DNA of 64,000 bases, taken from NCBI GenBank assembly GCA_038373865.1, contig JAXGGA010004438.1, positions 1 to 64,000 of the forward strand, written 5' to 3'. This document shows, in pieces, positions 13,088-23,168 of this stretch. The position numbers were made by a program, and so were the translations under genes. The notes beneath the pieces were generated by a model. That model saw only the letters and a program-made list of their open reading frames with translations, made no database searches and was not told the origin of the DNA. How positions within the stretch are numbered: the first letter of the stretch is position 1; every line of letters begins with the position of its first letter. The stretch comes from Uloborus plumipes. Lineage: Eukaryota; Arthropoda; Arachnida; Araneae; Uloboridae.

Positions 13088-13482
13088 TTTTAAAAGTTAG
13101 AATTGAAGAGTACAGGGGATAAATATCAACCTTTCCATATTTCTAGAAAATCCCTTTTGAAAGTTCAAAACACCGGACATTCTTCATCGTATACAACAAA
13201 CTTACGGGTTATTTTTTGCCTTGATCCATCTTTACTTGTTAAATCGAGCAATAAATCCTACTCAACATACATTCAGTTTTTGCATATTGTACTAAACTTG
13301 AACAAAAATAGCATTTCGCCTATCTTTCGTGCACTCTTTAATTTCTTTCCTCCCATGTCCACAATGCTCAGTTTCAAGCTACAAATAAATACCAAATTTG
13401 GTAACTTTAAAATGGAAAAATATATGACTTAGTCATGAAAGGCTAAAACTGATTAGAACTGACTAAATATTCTATTCTAAAA
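13088..13482. repeat. Diverged remnants of the 308-bp array
   Basis: Array words reappear (CATTCAGTTTTTGCATATTG, TTTCTTTCCTCCCATGTCC, CTTTAAAATGGAAAAATATA, AACTGACTAAATATTCTATT) in the same order as in the main array but strongly mutated. Confidence 0.55.
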
Positions 13483-13850
13483 CCGAGTCGTGTGCCCAGA
13501 AGAGGGATTGTTTACAGTGGCCGTCCGGTCGGGGAGGCATGTCAGCCTCCCGGACTCGGCGATAAAAACAAAGGGACCGCGCGCAACACAGAATATGGAA
13601 CATGGTGTGTGTGTCCTTAGAACGTTCGAACGCTCACCTTCAGCACCACTTCTTTCCACTTGGCCATCCTGGCGTCCTCAAGGAACGGATAAACCGGAGG
13701 AGCCATTGCAGGCGATCCGAATTTCTAAGCCGGGAACCGTCATCCCGGACCAGAAAATCCGGCAAGGCTTGCCACTGCGCAGCCGCCACCGCGCATCCGA
13801 GGAGCTTCTTTCTCCTCCCCGCTCACCTGTGCCCGAGCTTAGATGCTTTG
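13483..13850. other. GC-rich block, possible promoter/first-exon region
   Basis: About 370 bp of markedly GC- and CpG-rich sequence between two AT-rich arrays. It contains two minus-strand splice-donor matches, AAG/GTGAGCG at about 13637 and CACAG/GTGAGCGG at about 13827. Such islands often mark promoters or first exons, but it could also be part of an unrecognised element. Confidence 0.45.
13638..13706 (-). CDS. Putative short first coding exon, function unknown
   Basis: The minus strand has an ATG in a fair start context (GCAATGG). An in-frame TAG lies seven codons upstream, so this is the first possible methionine. It is followed by 23 codons, MAPPVYPFLEDAR then MAKWKEVVLK, running straight into the consensus donor GTGAGC in phase 0. 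I do not recognise the protein. The 23 residues are mostly hydrophilic and show no signal peptide. The support is the GC-rich setting, the donor and the upstream stop. Against it, the frame is very short and no downstream exon can be paired with it. It shares its strand with the exon at 37946-38162, but that exon would lie upstream of it, so the two need not belong together. Confidence 0.35.
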
Positions 13851-14958
13851 GAGTTCTTTATGGAGCTCTTTTTTTTCTTCTTCTTCTTCTTCGCGCGTTT
13901 CCATTTTCCAAGGTCAAAGCTTGTTGCGTTTAGTCTTAAAAGTTCAGCTGTTGTATGCCACTTTTAGAGGATCGCTTTTTTTCATGATCAGAGATTTAGA
14001 AAATTTAAGGCTGACGATCTTGGAACGCTTTATCTTTCGAATAGCTTTTGAATAAATGTATGATTTTCTAATAAGTGTTCACAAAAACAGCAAAACAAGT
14101 CAAAACCAAATATATTGAATTTTTCAACGCTGACTTGCAATTGAATAAATAAATATTAGTTTTCAGGAGCTCCTCAGAGCAGCAAAACAAGCTGAAAATG
14201 AACAGTTTCCTTTATAAATACAATTTTGCAATTGAATAAATAATTATTTATTTTCGGAATAAGAGCTCACAAACGAGGAAAAATAAGCTTGAATCAAAAA
14301 TAACTTTTTCAATACAGCACAGCTTCTGGAGTTCTTTATTGAGTTCTTTTTTATTTCTTCTTCTTCGCGCGTTTCCACTTTCCAAGGTCAAAGCTTATTG
14401 TGTTTCGTCTTTAAAGTTAAGCTGTTATAGGCCACTTTTAGAAGATCTTTTTGATGGTCAGAGATTAAGGAAGTTTTACGCAGACGATCTAAAAAGCTTT
14501 ATCTTACTCTCAGCCTTTGAATAAATAAATGTTCGTCTCTCCTTTCAGAGCTCAAAACGCAGCAAAATAAGGCTAAAACAAATAGATTGAATTTGTCAAT
14601 ACACTCTTACAATTCAATAAATATACAGGGTGTTCCGTAACAAATTGTACAAACTTTGAGGGGAGTTAGAGGGGATGATAACAAGCAAGAATCACCTAGG
14701 AGCATAGGTTCGGAAACGCATAGTTGACGAGCTACATATTCACAAAGTTGTCAAATTGTGTCAGAATGGCTCGTTATTACGACGGTTTTTTATTATCATT
14801 TCGATGCATTTTTTTGAGCAACAGGCAGCAAAATTTTAACAACCGCTTTAACCTTTCTTAAAAATTAATATTGTTCAATGAGACACAAGATTTGGATCAT
14901 CCGAAATGTTTATTGGTCAAAGACATTACATGTTTAATGTAAATAATGTTAGAAAATG

Positions 14959-16003
14959 TCATAAAGTATGTTCAAAGTTTCCACTATTGTTAGCGATACA
15001 TGCGTTACACCGTCGGACCATAGACTGGCGAACTCTCTCAAATACACCCGGATTTTCTTGGATATCTGCAGCAGCACAGGCGATTCTTGCAACTAGATTC
15101 ATTTCTGAATCCACAGGAGTTGCGTACACAGCACTTTTCAAAGCACCCCAAAGAAAGAAATCGAGACTGTTTTAATCAGGAGAATGTGGTGGTCAGGGAA
15201 CTGGTCCACCACGACCAATCCATCGGTGACCAAACACACGATTCAGATGTTCCCGAACATGTGTTCCATAATGGGGAGGTGCCCCATCATGTTGAAACCA
15301 CATATGGCGTCTGATATAATGTGGCACAGAGTTAAGTAATGTTGGTAGAACCTCTTGCAGAAGGATGAGATATTGTTGAGATCTCGTGGAGATGGCAACA
15401 AATAAGGTCCAATTAAGACGTCACCAACCAAACCAGCCCAAACATTTACTGAAAAACGATGTTGAGTAGTTTGTAATCTTACGCCATGAGTATTCTCATC
15501 AGCCCACAAATGAGCATTGTGGGAGTTGAACATCCCATCTCGCGTAAAGTATGCTTCATCCGTCATTAAAACGCAGGATGAGAAATTTACATCTTGGCAA
15601 CATTGATTGAGATGCCAGTGTGCAAAACGTTCACAAATAGGATAATCTGCGGGGAGCAGTTACTGTATAAGCGTGCACGTCGCAAAGCACGATGACCAGA
15701 CGTCGTAGATCCTCCAACAGCAGTAGCTACGGCTCGTACGCTGGTACTCGGATTTCTTCTAACGGTACGAAATACATGTTCTTCCATTCTTAGACTATGA
15801 CTATGTAGTGGCCTGCCGTCACCATATCTATGATTTCGTAGGGATCCATATTGACACCAATTGCGATGCAAATTATTAAACATTCTATGGTCCGGTGTTT
15901 CTCTCTGCAAATACCTTTCCCTATGAGCTGCTCTTCCATTTCCGTTTTCCAAACCTTAAATAAGGTGCATATCTGCAAGCTCCGCATCCGTGAAACGTTC
16001 CAT
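14959..16003 (-). pseudogene. mariner transposase pseudogene (IS630/Tc1-mariner, DD41D)
   Basis: The product would be a DDE/D transposase that cuts and pastes at TA. The start is MERFTDAELADMHLI, followed at once by a TAA stop. The N-terminal helix-turn-helix part reads on (ETPDHRMFNNLHRNW, RTVRRNPSTSVRAVA). A frameshift precedes the catalytic half, which has MTDEAYFTRDGMFNSHNAHL with the first Asp (codon 15558-15560), then HRFSVNVWAGLVGDVLIGPY. Another shift precedes QHDGAP with the second Asp (15286-15288). The third is in LDFFLWG (15160-15162), 41 residues later when read through two stops. The C-terminus ends RRCNACIANNSGNFEHTL. All three Asp remain, but at least two frameshifts and three stops make it dead. 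Family assignment is from motifs I recognise. Confidence 0.9.
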
Positions 16004-16192
16004 ACTTCTCTGTGGGCGCTTGCAGCTAAAATGACTACTGAGAGAGAGCACGTGTGCTTCTGTGCTTCTGTGAACAACGCCGCCTAGCGTCTAATGAAGT
16101 CATTCCTGACTACGGATTGTTCTGCAATTTTGATTGCTTGTGATGTCCCTACCTCCCTTAAACCCTTACTTCTCCTTGTCCCCTACCACCCT

Positions 16193-16290
16193 GAGGTGTC
16201 CCTTAAATATTGGGACAAAGTTTAAGGGTTGTTAGAGGGGACGATAATTTGAAGCAAATCGCATGGGAACATAGGGTCGCAAAAGCGATG
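16193..16290 (+). repeat. Internal direct copy of the mariner's left end
   Basis: AGGTGTCCCTTAAATATTGG, then GACAAAGTTTAAGGG, GTTAGAGGGGACGATAA and ATGGGAACATAGGGTC align to the left terminus at 14626-14720 in the same orientation. It sits inside the right inverted repeat. Confidence 0.6.
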
Positions 16291-17774
16291 CTCAAGTACT
16301 ACAGACACACAAAACCTGTAGTCACTAATTTAATATCCAACAAAGGTTTTGCATAATATTAAATATTTAAGAAAGGTTAAAGCGGTTGTTGAAATTTTGC
16401 TGCCTGTTGCCCAAAAAAATGCACCGAAATGATAATAACCAACCGTCGTAATAACGAACCATTCTGACACAATTTGACAATTTTGTGAATATGTAGCTCG
16501 TCAACTAAGCGTTTCCGAACCTATGTCCCTAGGTGATTCTTGCTTGTTATCATCACCTCTAACTCCCCTCAAAGTTTGTACAATTTGTTTCGGAACACCC
16601 TGTATATTAGTGTCCAAGAGCTCTTAAATGCATGCTCCAAACGAATCTGAACCGTAATAAATTGACTTTGTGTTGCAATTGAAGAAATAAGTATGTATTT
16701 TTGGAATAATTACAAACGCGCAAAACAAGCTAAAATCAAAAGGAACTTTTTTAATATGATGCTACCTGTAAAGTTAATAACTTAGGTAAGCTGACACTCT
16801 ATCTAACTTGACTGCTCCGAAATTCTTTAGAGTTATTTACGCAGCTCTTTTTTTTTCTCTTCTCCACGTGTTTCCATTTTCCAAGGTCAAAACTTGTTGC
16901 GTTGCGTATTATAAGTTCGGCTAATACTAGCCACTTTTAGAAGATCCCTTTTTTTAACGACCAGAGATTTTATGAAATTTAAGGCATACGATTTTAAATG
17001 TTTTGTCTTACGAGCAGCTCTTACGGTTTGAATAAATAAATACATGTTTTTTGAATAAAAGTTCAAAATCAAGCCCAAACCAAATAGATTGAATTTGTTA
17101 TTACAGACTTGAAATTAAATAAATAGATATTAGTTTTAAATCGCAGCTCAAACAAGCTGAACCCTAACAGATTCACTTCGTTAATACAACATTGTAATTT
17201 AATAAATAAGTATTTGTTTTTGGGATAAGAGCTCACAAACTCAGCAAAAGAAACTAAAATCAAAAGGAGTTTTTTTTCATACGGTACAACTTGTTAAGTT
17301 GGCTGATTTAAGTTGACCGCTGCGAGATACTGTCTAGAGTTCTTTATGGCGCTCTTTTTTTTTTTTTTTTTCTTCTCTCGTTTCCATTTTCAAAGTCAAA
17401 GCTTGTTGCGTTTCGTCTTAAAAGTTCAGCTGTGATAGGCGACTTTTAAAGGAGCTCTTTTTTTACTATCGGAGATTAAGGAAATTTTACGCAAACGATC
17501 TCGAAAACGTTTTATTTTACGAGTAGCTCTCACACTTTCGAATAAATAAATGTACATATTTCGAATAAGGGTTCAGAAATGCAGCAAGAAAAAGCTCGAA
17601 CTAACTAGATTGATTTTGTTGATACATTATTACAATTAAATAAATAAATGTATGTGTTTCGAATAAGAGTTCAGAAACACAGCAATGTAAGCTCCACCCA
17701 AATGGATTGATTTTTGTTGATACAGTATTACAATTAAATAAATAAACGTATGTTTTATGAATAAATTTTTGTTT

Positions 17775-17860
17775 TTTGAAACTAGCAATTTTAATAGTTT
17801 ATTACCATAAAATTATCTGCTTTATACTGTCAAAACAACATTCATTTTTTACTGTGTATT
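17775..17860. repeat. CACTGTAAA-family fragment
   Basis: A tail piece: AGCAATTTTAATAGTTTATT, then ACTGTCAAAACAACATTC, ending TTTTTTACTGTG. Confidence 0.7.
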
Positions 17861-18063
17861 GCATATAAGTGTGTAAGGAAACATTGGAAGGAAATTTAAA
17901 AGATGCATGAAAGAAACTTTTTTTATGATACAATTAGGAAATGATACTAGAAGAGTGCTAAAAAGAAGAAAACAACGGAAATATTTCATATAATCATACA
18001 AAAAAAATAAAAAAAAATTACATACGTTGTTTTATTTTACTCACAGCTGGAATGGAATTGTCA
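17861..18063. repeat. Long direct repeat, left copy
   Basis: About 200 bp containing GATGCATGAAAGAAACTTTT, GAAGAAAACAACGGAAATAT, TTGTTTTATTTTACTCACAG and CTGGAATGGAA. It is repeated in order at 18776-18980, on the far side of a CACTGTAAA block. Confidence 0.8.
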
Positions 18064-18775
18064 TACACTGCAAAAATTAACTGTTGTTCCTACAGTATAA
18101 TACTGGCAGCCGAGTGTTCAATTTAAAACTGTAAAATGCATAGTAATAAACTGTAAAACTATCAATTTTGCAGTTTAGTACTGTAAAACTAGTGATTTCA
18201 CAGTTTATTACTATAAAATGAGCAATTTTACCATAAAATTAGTTGTATTATACTATAAAAAAGTAATAAGTATGATACTGGCAGTGCAGATTCCAGTTTA
18301 AAACTGTAAAATGCACAGTAATAAATTGTTAAACTAGCAATTTTACAGTTTATTACTGTAAAATTAGCAATTTTACAGCTCCGTACGGTAAAGCTAGCAA
18401 TTTTACAGTTTATAGCTGAAAAATTACTGGGTACAATTCAAAATTGCAAAATGCAGAGCAATAAACTGTAAAACTAGCAATTTTACAGTTTATTACTGTA
18501 AAGTTAGAAATTTTATAGTTTATTGCCGTGAAATTTAGCATAATTATACTGTAAAAACAGCAGTATAATACTGGCAGCCGAGGTTCCAGTTTAAAACTGT
18601 AAAATCCACCGTAATAAACTAAAAGTAGCAATTTCACAGTTTATTCATGTCAATCCAGCGATCTTACAGTTTAGTACTGTAAAGTTAGAAATTTTAGGAC
18701 TGTAAAATTAGCAATTTAACAGTTTATTACCACAAAATTAGTTGCATTATACTGTCAAAACAACAGTCATTTTTA
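18064..18775. repeat. CACTGTAAA-family block, copy 5 (long)
   Basis: Head CACTGCAAAAATTAACTGTT after TCATA; tail TTTTTACTGTG. It has at least two internal GTTCCAGTTTAAAACTGTAA modules and many 30-bp palindromic units, so it is nearly twice the length of other copies and looks internally duplicated. Confidence 0.8.
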
Positions 18776-18980
18776 CTGTGAATTCCTCACTTAATAAGGG
18801 TATATTGGAAGGTAATTCAAAGGATGCATGAAAGAAACTTTTTGCATGATACAATTATTAAATGATATTACAAGAGAGCTAAAAAGAAGAAAACAACGGA
18901 AATATTTGAAAATTATATGTTTTTAAAAAAAATTACACATGTTGTTTTATTTTACTCACAGCTGGAATGGAAGTATCATA
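18776..18980. repeat. Long direct repeat, right copy
   Basis: Diverged partner of 17861-18063, with the same word order and ending TTACTCACAGCTGGAATGGA. A CAG/CTGG acceptor-like motif occurs in both copies, but nothing else suggests an exon. Confidence 0.8.
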
Positions 18981-20188
18981 TGCATGAATTTTATCCCAAA
19001 ACTTTCTCGGCCCATACCATTCCATTCTTGGAATACATAAATCAAGAATTTATTGCAGAAGTTATGTGAGCCATAACTCCATCAACGCCCACCTCATTCA
19101 TTTATGAGTGTGAAAAGGTCAGCCCACACTAAACTCAGCGGATATGAAATTAGTAATGCGAATTTCATTAGCAGCATTTGCATAATTGCGTTTGCATTGA
19201 AATAGAGCGTTTACTTTGCGTGTAGCGAGAACGATGAGGAAAATGCAAGAATAAAAAACTCATTTCTACGTAGTAACTATTTTGAATCAGTCTTGCTGTG
19301 CTTTGTTTAACTGCATTTTTTGAAGTAAAACTTTTTATGCGAGGGCTTTGGCATTCTGATCAGCAACCTGTTGTGTGACGGAAGGGACGCAATTGTTTTT
19401 TAATTGCATCTAAAACAATTTAAAAAATAATAATTATAAAGGTATTTGTAATTTAAATAAAGATGTATTTGTGGATTTTGTACATTTAAGATTTTTCAAA
19501 TAATGAAGAATTTTAAATATTTCTTTGATTTAAATTAAGTCATCAGTTCAAAAGCGTTTCTAAAATCTTTTAAGCTGATGACTTTCATGTGAGAGTTTTG
19601 AATATGCATATAATGTGACGCAACAGGTATATAAGTTTATGTCATTAATGAATGATAAACACTATGCTATATCACTTGGACACGCTAGTTAGAGTTATGG
19701 TCCCGGGAAAAGCTGTGAAGTACTTAAAGTACACTGTACACGTTAATTTTTGTAACGTAAATTTCAGTATTTATTAAAATTCTGTAATTTGTTCAGTTTA
19801 ATATTTTTAGTTTATCACCCCTCTTTATTTTAAGTGAGTCATTAATATATATAAGCAAATAAATTTATAGCAAAAAAAAAGCACTTTTTGGCTTTCTATA
19901 TTTTTTTTTCTTTCCCTTTTTATTCCGTTGACCAATTTTATCAAAACCAAAATTATCGGCATATGAAAACTGAAGACCATAAAATTTCGACCAGAATCTT
20001 TATTCAAAAGTTTTCCAAAATGAGTAGGACAAGTTTGACAACTACATAATTGGAAAGCATGTGCATATTTAATTTTGGTAAATTGGTCAAAGTAGTAATA
20101 AGTAAGTTCCTGTAATACACTGTTCATTAAAACGGATTCAACTAATAATTGACTTAAATATTAGTATGTTCTAACTGATTTTAGTAGC

Positions 20189-20190
<2 letters not shown>
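18981..20190. other. Unique non-coding stretch
   Basis: No gene or transposon recognised. A cluster near 19150-19200 has ATTTGCATAATT and GTTTGCATTG, which match POU/octamer-type binding words, next to GATATGAAATTAGTAATGCG. This hints at a regulatory element, but short words in AT-rich DNA are weak evidence. Confidence 0.4.

Positions 20191-20227
<37 letters not shown>
20191..20227. repeat. (AT)n microsatellite
   Basis: Uninterrupted AT dinucleotides, ending ATATATAAGG. Confidence 0.98.
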
Positions 20228-20230
<3 letters not shown>

Positions 20231-20251
20231 CTCAAAAAAAAGTGTGTATAA

Positions 20252-20524
20252 TATGAATCGGTGAGTGCAAAAACAACATCAGTCACAAAAACTCCAAAAT
20301 TCGTTTTTTTTTTTTTTTTTTTTTTTTTTGTGGAAACAAGCTGTAGGAGGCAAAATGCGTGTTGGGGTCAAAAATCACGTCAGTCAGGTTACTAATTCGA
20401 AAGATACGGGGCCTGTTATTTGAACGTGAGCCGTAGAAACAATGCTAGAATTAAGACGTTTTTTCTCTCTCCAGAACAGTTTGAAGTTCTGGACTTACGT
20501 TGTTTTTGCACTCACCGATTCATA
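20252..20524. mobile_element. Small MITE with TATGAATCGGTGAG ends
   Basis: Inverted ends TATGAATCGGTGAGTGCAAA and TTTGCACTCACCGATTCATA, about 32 bp each. Inside are a 25-base T run and a short CCAGAACAGTTTGAAGTTCTGG hairpin. It abuts the AT microsatellite. Confidence 0.85.
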
Positions 20525-20675
20525 TACCTTTGATCTTTACTGAGACTTGAATACAGGAATTCCTTGACCGTGATTTCTACTATACCTTGTGCACCAGATA
20601 AATGTTTTATATTTTGTTCAAGCATAAAAAAAAATACGGGGGATAGTTTGGCGAATTGACGTTGACAGAATCTGT

Positions 20676-20981
20676 TGTTGTTTCTAATACCACTCGGGTA
20701 TACGAGCCCGAGTAGATGAAATCTGCTCGATTTAAGGCAGGAAAGATACGGCTTCCGTTTTTAAGAGCGCCATTTAGGTGAAAGACCGATTTAAGCTCAA
20801 CACACATACCATAAGGACCCATTCATAGGGTTAGGCATCCATTCATAACTAACTTTCACACACAGAAGGGACAGTGACAGGAGAGAGAGAAAGTACGCCC
20901 ATGCCCCAGCTGGGACTCGAACCCGGGGCCACCGCATCACGGTCGGACGTCGCTGACCACTAGACGAGGTGGCCGGCACAT
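20676..20981 (-). mobile_element. tRNA-derived SINE, copy 1
   Basis: Read on the minus strand, the head has an A-box-like TCGTCTAGTGGTCAG and a perfect B box, GGTTCGAGTCC, followed by a CTCTCTCTCC tract and a unique body. The flanks AATCTGT (20669-20675 and 20982-20988) fit a short target duplication. A second copy at 34231-34555 shares the whole body (TCGGGTATACGAGCC, GTTTTTAAGAGCGCCATTTAG, AGCTCAACACAC). Transcription would be by RNA polymerase III. It needs a LINE partner, and none is seen here. Confidence 0.85.
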
Positions 20982-21492
20982 AATCTGTACCTTATTCTAC
21001 CTCCATAGCAATTATTAAAATAGAAAAAGAAAAACTCTCAGAGAGCTCAAAGGAGCTCATAGACATTTTCTACCTTTCATTTAGAACACTTATTGATCCT
21101 TCAATAGATTCTCAACAATTATAACTTATTTCTGTGCTCTTCAACTATTCTATCTTTCTAGATTTTGAATCCCTCCCATTTCAATCACGCGTTTGAGCAC
21201 TTAAAGTAAATTTGCAAGTTGAGAAGGCTATTCTCCGTGTTAAGTGCATACCTCGCATCTGCAGCTGTGCTCAAAATGGGAAACTGCTTTTTTAAGTTTT
21301 GCATCTTCATGTATTTGATTCAGATTCCACTTTTTCAGAAACTTCTTAGAGCAATTTTTCATTCGCAAATTACCATAAAACATGGTATGTGGGTAAAATG
21401 TGTTATAAAAAACCACCTCCTGACAATAACTCAATTTTAATAAGTGAAGATATGAGTTTTGTGCTTTGCATGGCTGTGGAGTGCTCGGATAA

Positions 21493-23165
21493 CACTGTTC
21501 GACAAAAAAAAACCTTGAAAATGCTTCTGGTATTTTGAAGGCTGATTCTTATGTAAAATGACCCCCTGAATCCGAATATGACCCCCGTTTTCGCCCATCA
21601 CGTCCCATTTTTTTTTAAAACGCCCTCCTTTTTTTTTCATTTTTCCTTAGTTTCAGGGCTATAATATTTTTTTTGGAGGGGAAAGGAGCCTTATATTCAC
21701 CAATAAATTTTTTTGGACGTCAAGAGAGACTCAAAGTTTAAAATCATGAGCACCGAGAAAAAATCGGGGAACTTGGAAGGGGGGGGGGCGTGGCCCCGCA
21801 AAATATTTGAAAAATCACCAAAAACGATCTTTTTATTCTAGTTTCTTTAAAAAGACCTTTAAAACATTTTTTTTGGTGCAGAACCAGAGTATAGGATCCG
21901 CTCCTATGGCTCCTGGGTCAGAAAAAATTTTCACGCTGTAAAATTAAAAAAAAAAAAAAAAAAATAAAATAATGCTTTAAAAATCGCACTTCGCACTCGA
22001 GTTTTAAAGCAGGTCTTCAGCCAAAAAAAAAAACAAAATTGTGGCTGATTCTTATGTCAAATGACCCCCTATTTCCAAATATGACCTCAGTTTCCCTCCT
22101 CCACCCCCTCTTTCCAGAGAGTCCCCCCCCCCCAATTCAGAGTCATTTTACTAATTCGGAGGGGAAAAGTACATTACGTAACCCGTTAACATAATTCTAA
22201 ACGGCAACAGAGGTTCAAAGTTCAAAATCATGTACATGTGTACCAAAAATATAAACTAGGGGGGTATACCTCCCCCCCTCCCCCCCCCAAAAAAAAGAAA
22301 AGAAAATTCAATACTCTGATTTTTCACAAAAAAAAAAAAAAAGTTTAAAATGTCTTTTAGAAAAACAAGAAAAGAAGATTTTTTTTTTTTTGGGGGGGGG
22401 GGAGGGTACACCGCCATAGCTTATATTTTTGGTACACATGTACATGATTTTGAACTTTGAACCTCTGTTGCCTTTTAGAATTATGTTAACGGGTTACGTA
22501 ATGTACTTTTCCCCTCCGAATTAGTAAAATGACTCTGAATTGGGGGGGGACCCTCTGGAAAGAGGGGGTGGAGGGGGGAAACTGAGGTCATATTTGGAAA
22601 TAGGGAGTCATTTGACATAAGAATCAGCCACAATTTTTTTTTTTTTTTGGCTGAAGACCTGCTTTAAAACTCGAGTGCAAAGTGCGATTTTTAAAGCACT
22701 ATTTTATTTTTTTAAAAAAATTTTACAGCGTGAAAATTTTTTCTGACCCAGGAGCCATAGGAGAGGATTCTATACTCTGGTTCTGCACCGAAAAAAATAT
22801 TTTAAAGGTCTTTTTAAAGAAACTAGAATAAAAAGATCGTTTTTGGTGATTTTTCAAATATTTTGGGGGGCCACGCCCCCCCCAAGTTCTCCGATTTTTT
22901 CTCGGTGCTCATGATTTTAAACTTTGAGTCTCTCTTGACATCCAAAAAAATTTATTGGTGAATATAAGGCTCCTTTCCCCTCCAAAAAAAATATTATAGC
23001 CCTGAAACTAAGGAAAAATGAAAAAAAAAGGGGGGCGTTTTAAAAAAAATTGGGACGTGATGGGGGAAAACGGGGGTCATATTCGGATTCAGGGGGTCAT
23101 TTTACATAAGAATCAGCCTTCAAAATACCAGAAGCATTTTCAAGGTTTTTTTTTGTCGAACAGTG
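21493..23165. mobile_element. 1.67-kb near-perfect palindrome (foldback transposon)
   Basis: Arms of about 830 bp meet near 22330. Ends are CACTGTTCGACAAAAA and TTTTTGTCGAACAGTG, flanked by TAA on both sides (21490-21492 and 23166-23168), a target length seen for PIF/Harbinger. Landmarks mirrored in order include ATGACCCCCTGAATCCG, CGTCCCATTTTTTTT, CATGAGCACCGAGAAAAAAT and TAACGGGTTACGTAATG. The arms differ by scattered substitutions and by lengths of G, C, A and T runs. The open frames within are arm reflections. Confidence 0.85.
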
Positions 23166-23168
23166 TAA

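Larger units (their letters stand above)
14626..16602 (-). mobile_element. Dead mariner, rosa-like (DD41D)
   Basis: Ends CAGGGTGTTCCGTAACAAAT and the inverse GTTTCGGAACACCCTG, flanked by TA (14624-14625 and 16603-16604). The inverted repeats run about 240 bp (14626-14870 against 16360-16602), long for mariners. A damaged transposase lies inside on the minus strand. It splits the third unit boundary of the surrounding tandem array, so it is younger than the array. Confidence 0.9.
13850..17762. repeat. Tandem array, unit about 480-520 bp with ~92-bp subrepeats
   Basis: Four units share a block made of GGAGTTCTTTATGGAGCTC, a TTCTTCTTC tract, CGCGTTTCCATTTTCCAAGG, TCAAAGCTTGTTGCGTTTCG and GCCACTTTTAGAGGATC. 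Unit starts are near 13850, 14328, 16829 and 17336. After removing the mariner insertion the spacings are 478, about 522 and 507 bp. The rest of each unit is built of sub-repeats (GAATAAATAAAT, then TTCGAATAAGAGCTCAC, AGCAAAACAAGCTGAAA, TAGATTGAATTTGT) at 91-93 bp spacing, for example 14050, 14143 and 14234. It is therefore a higher-order repeat. Confidence 0.85.

Noticed and set aside
13490..13967. 147- and 121-codon plus-strand frames in the GC-rich block
   Set aside because: They run into the TTCTTC tract of the satellite and look like antisense frames favoured by GC content.
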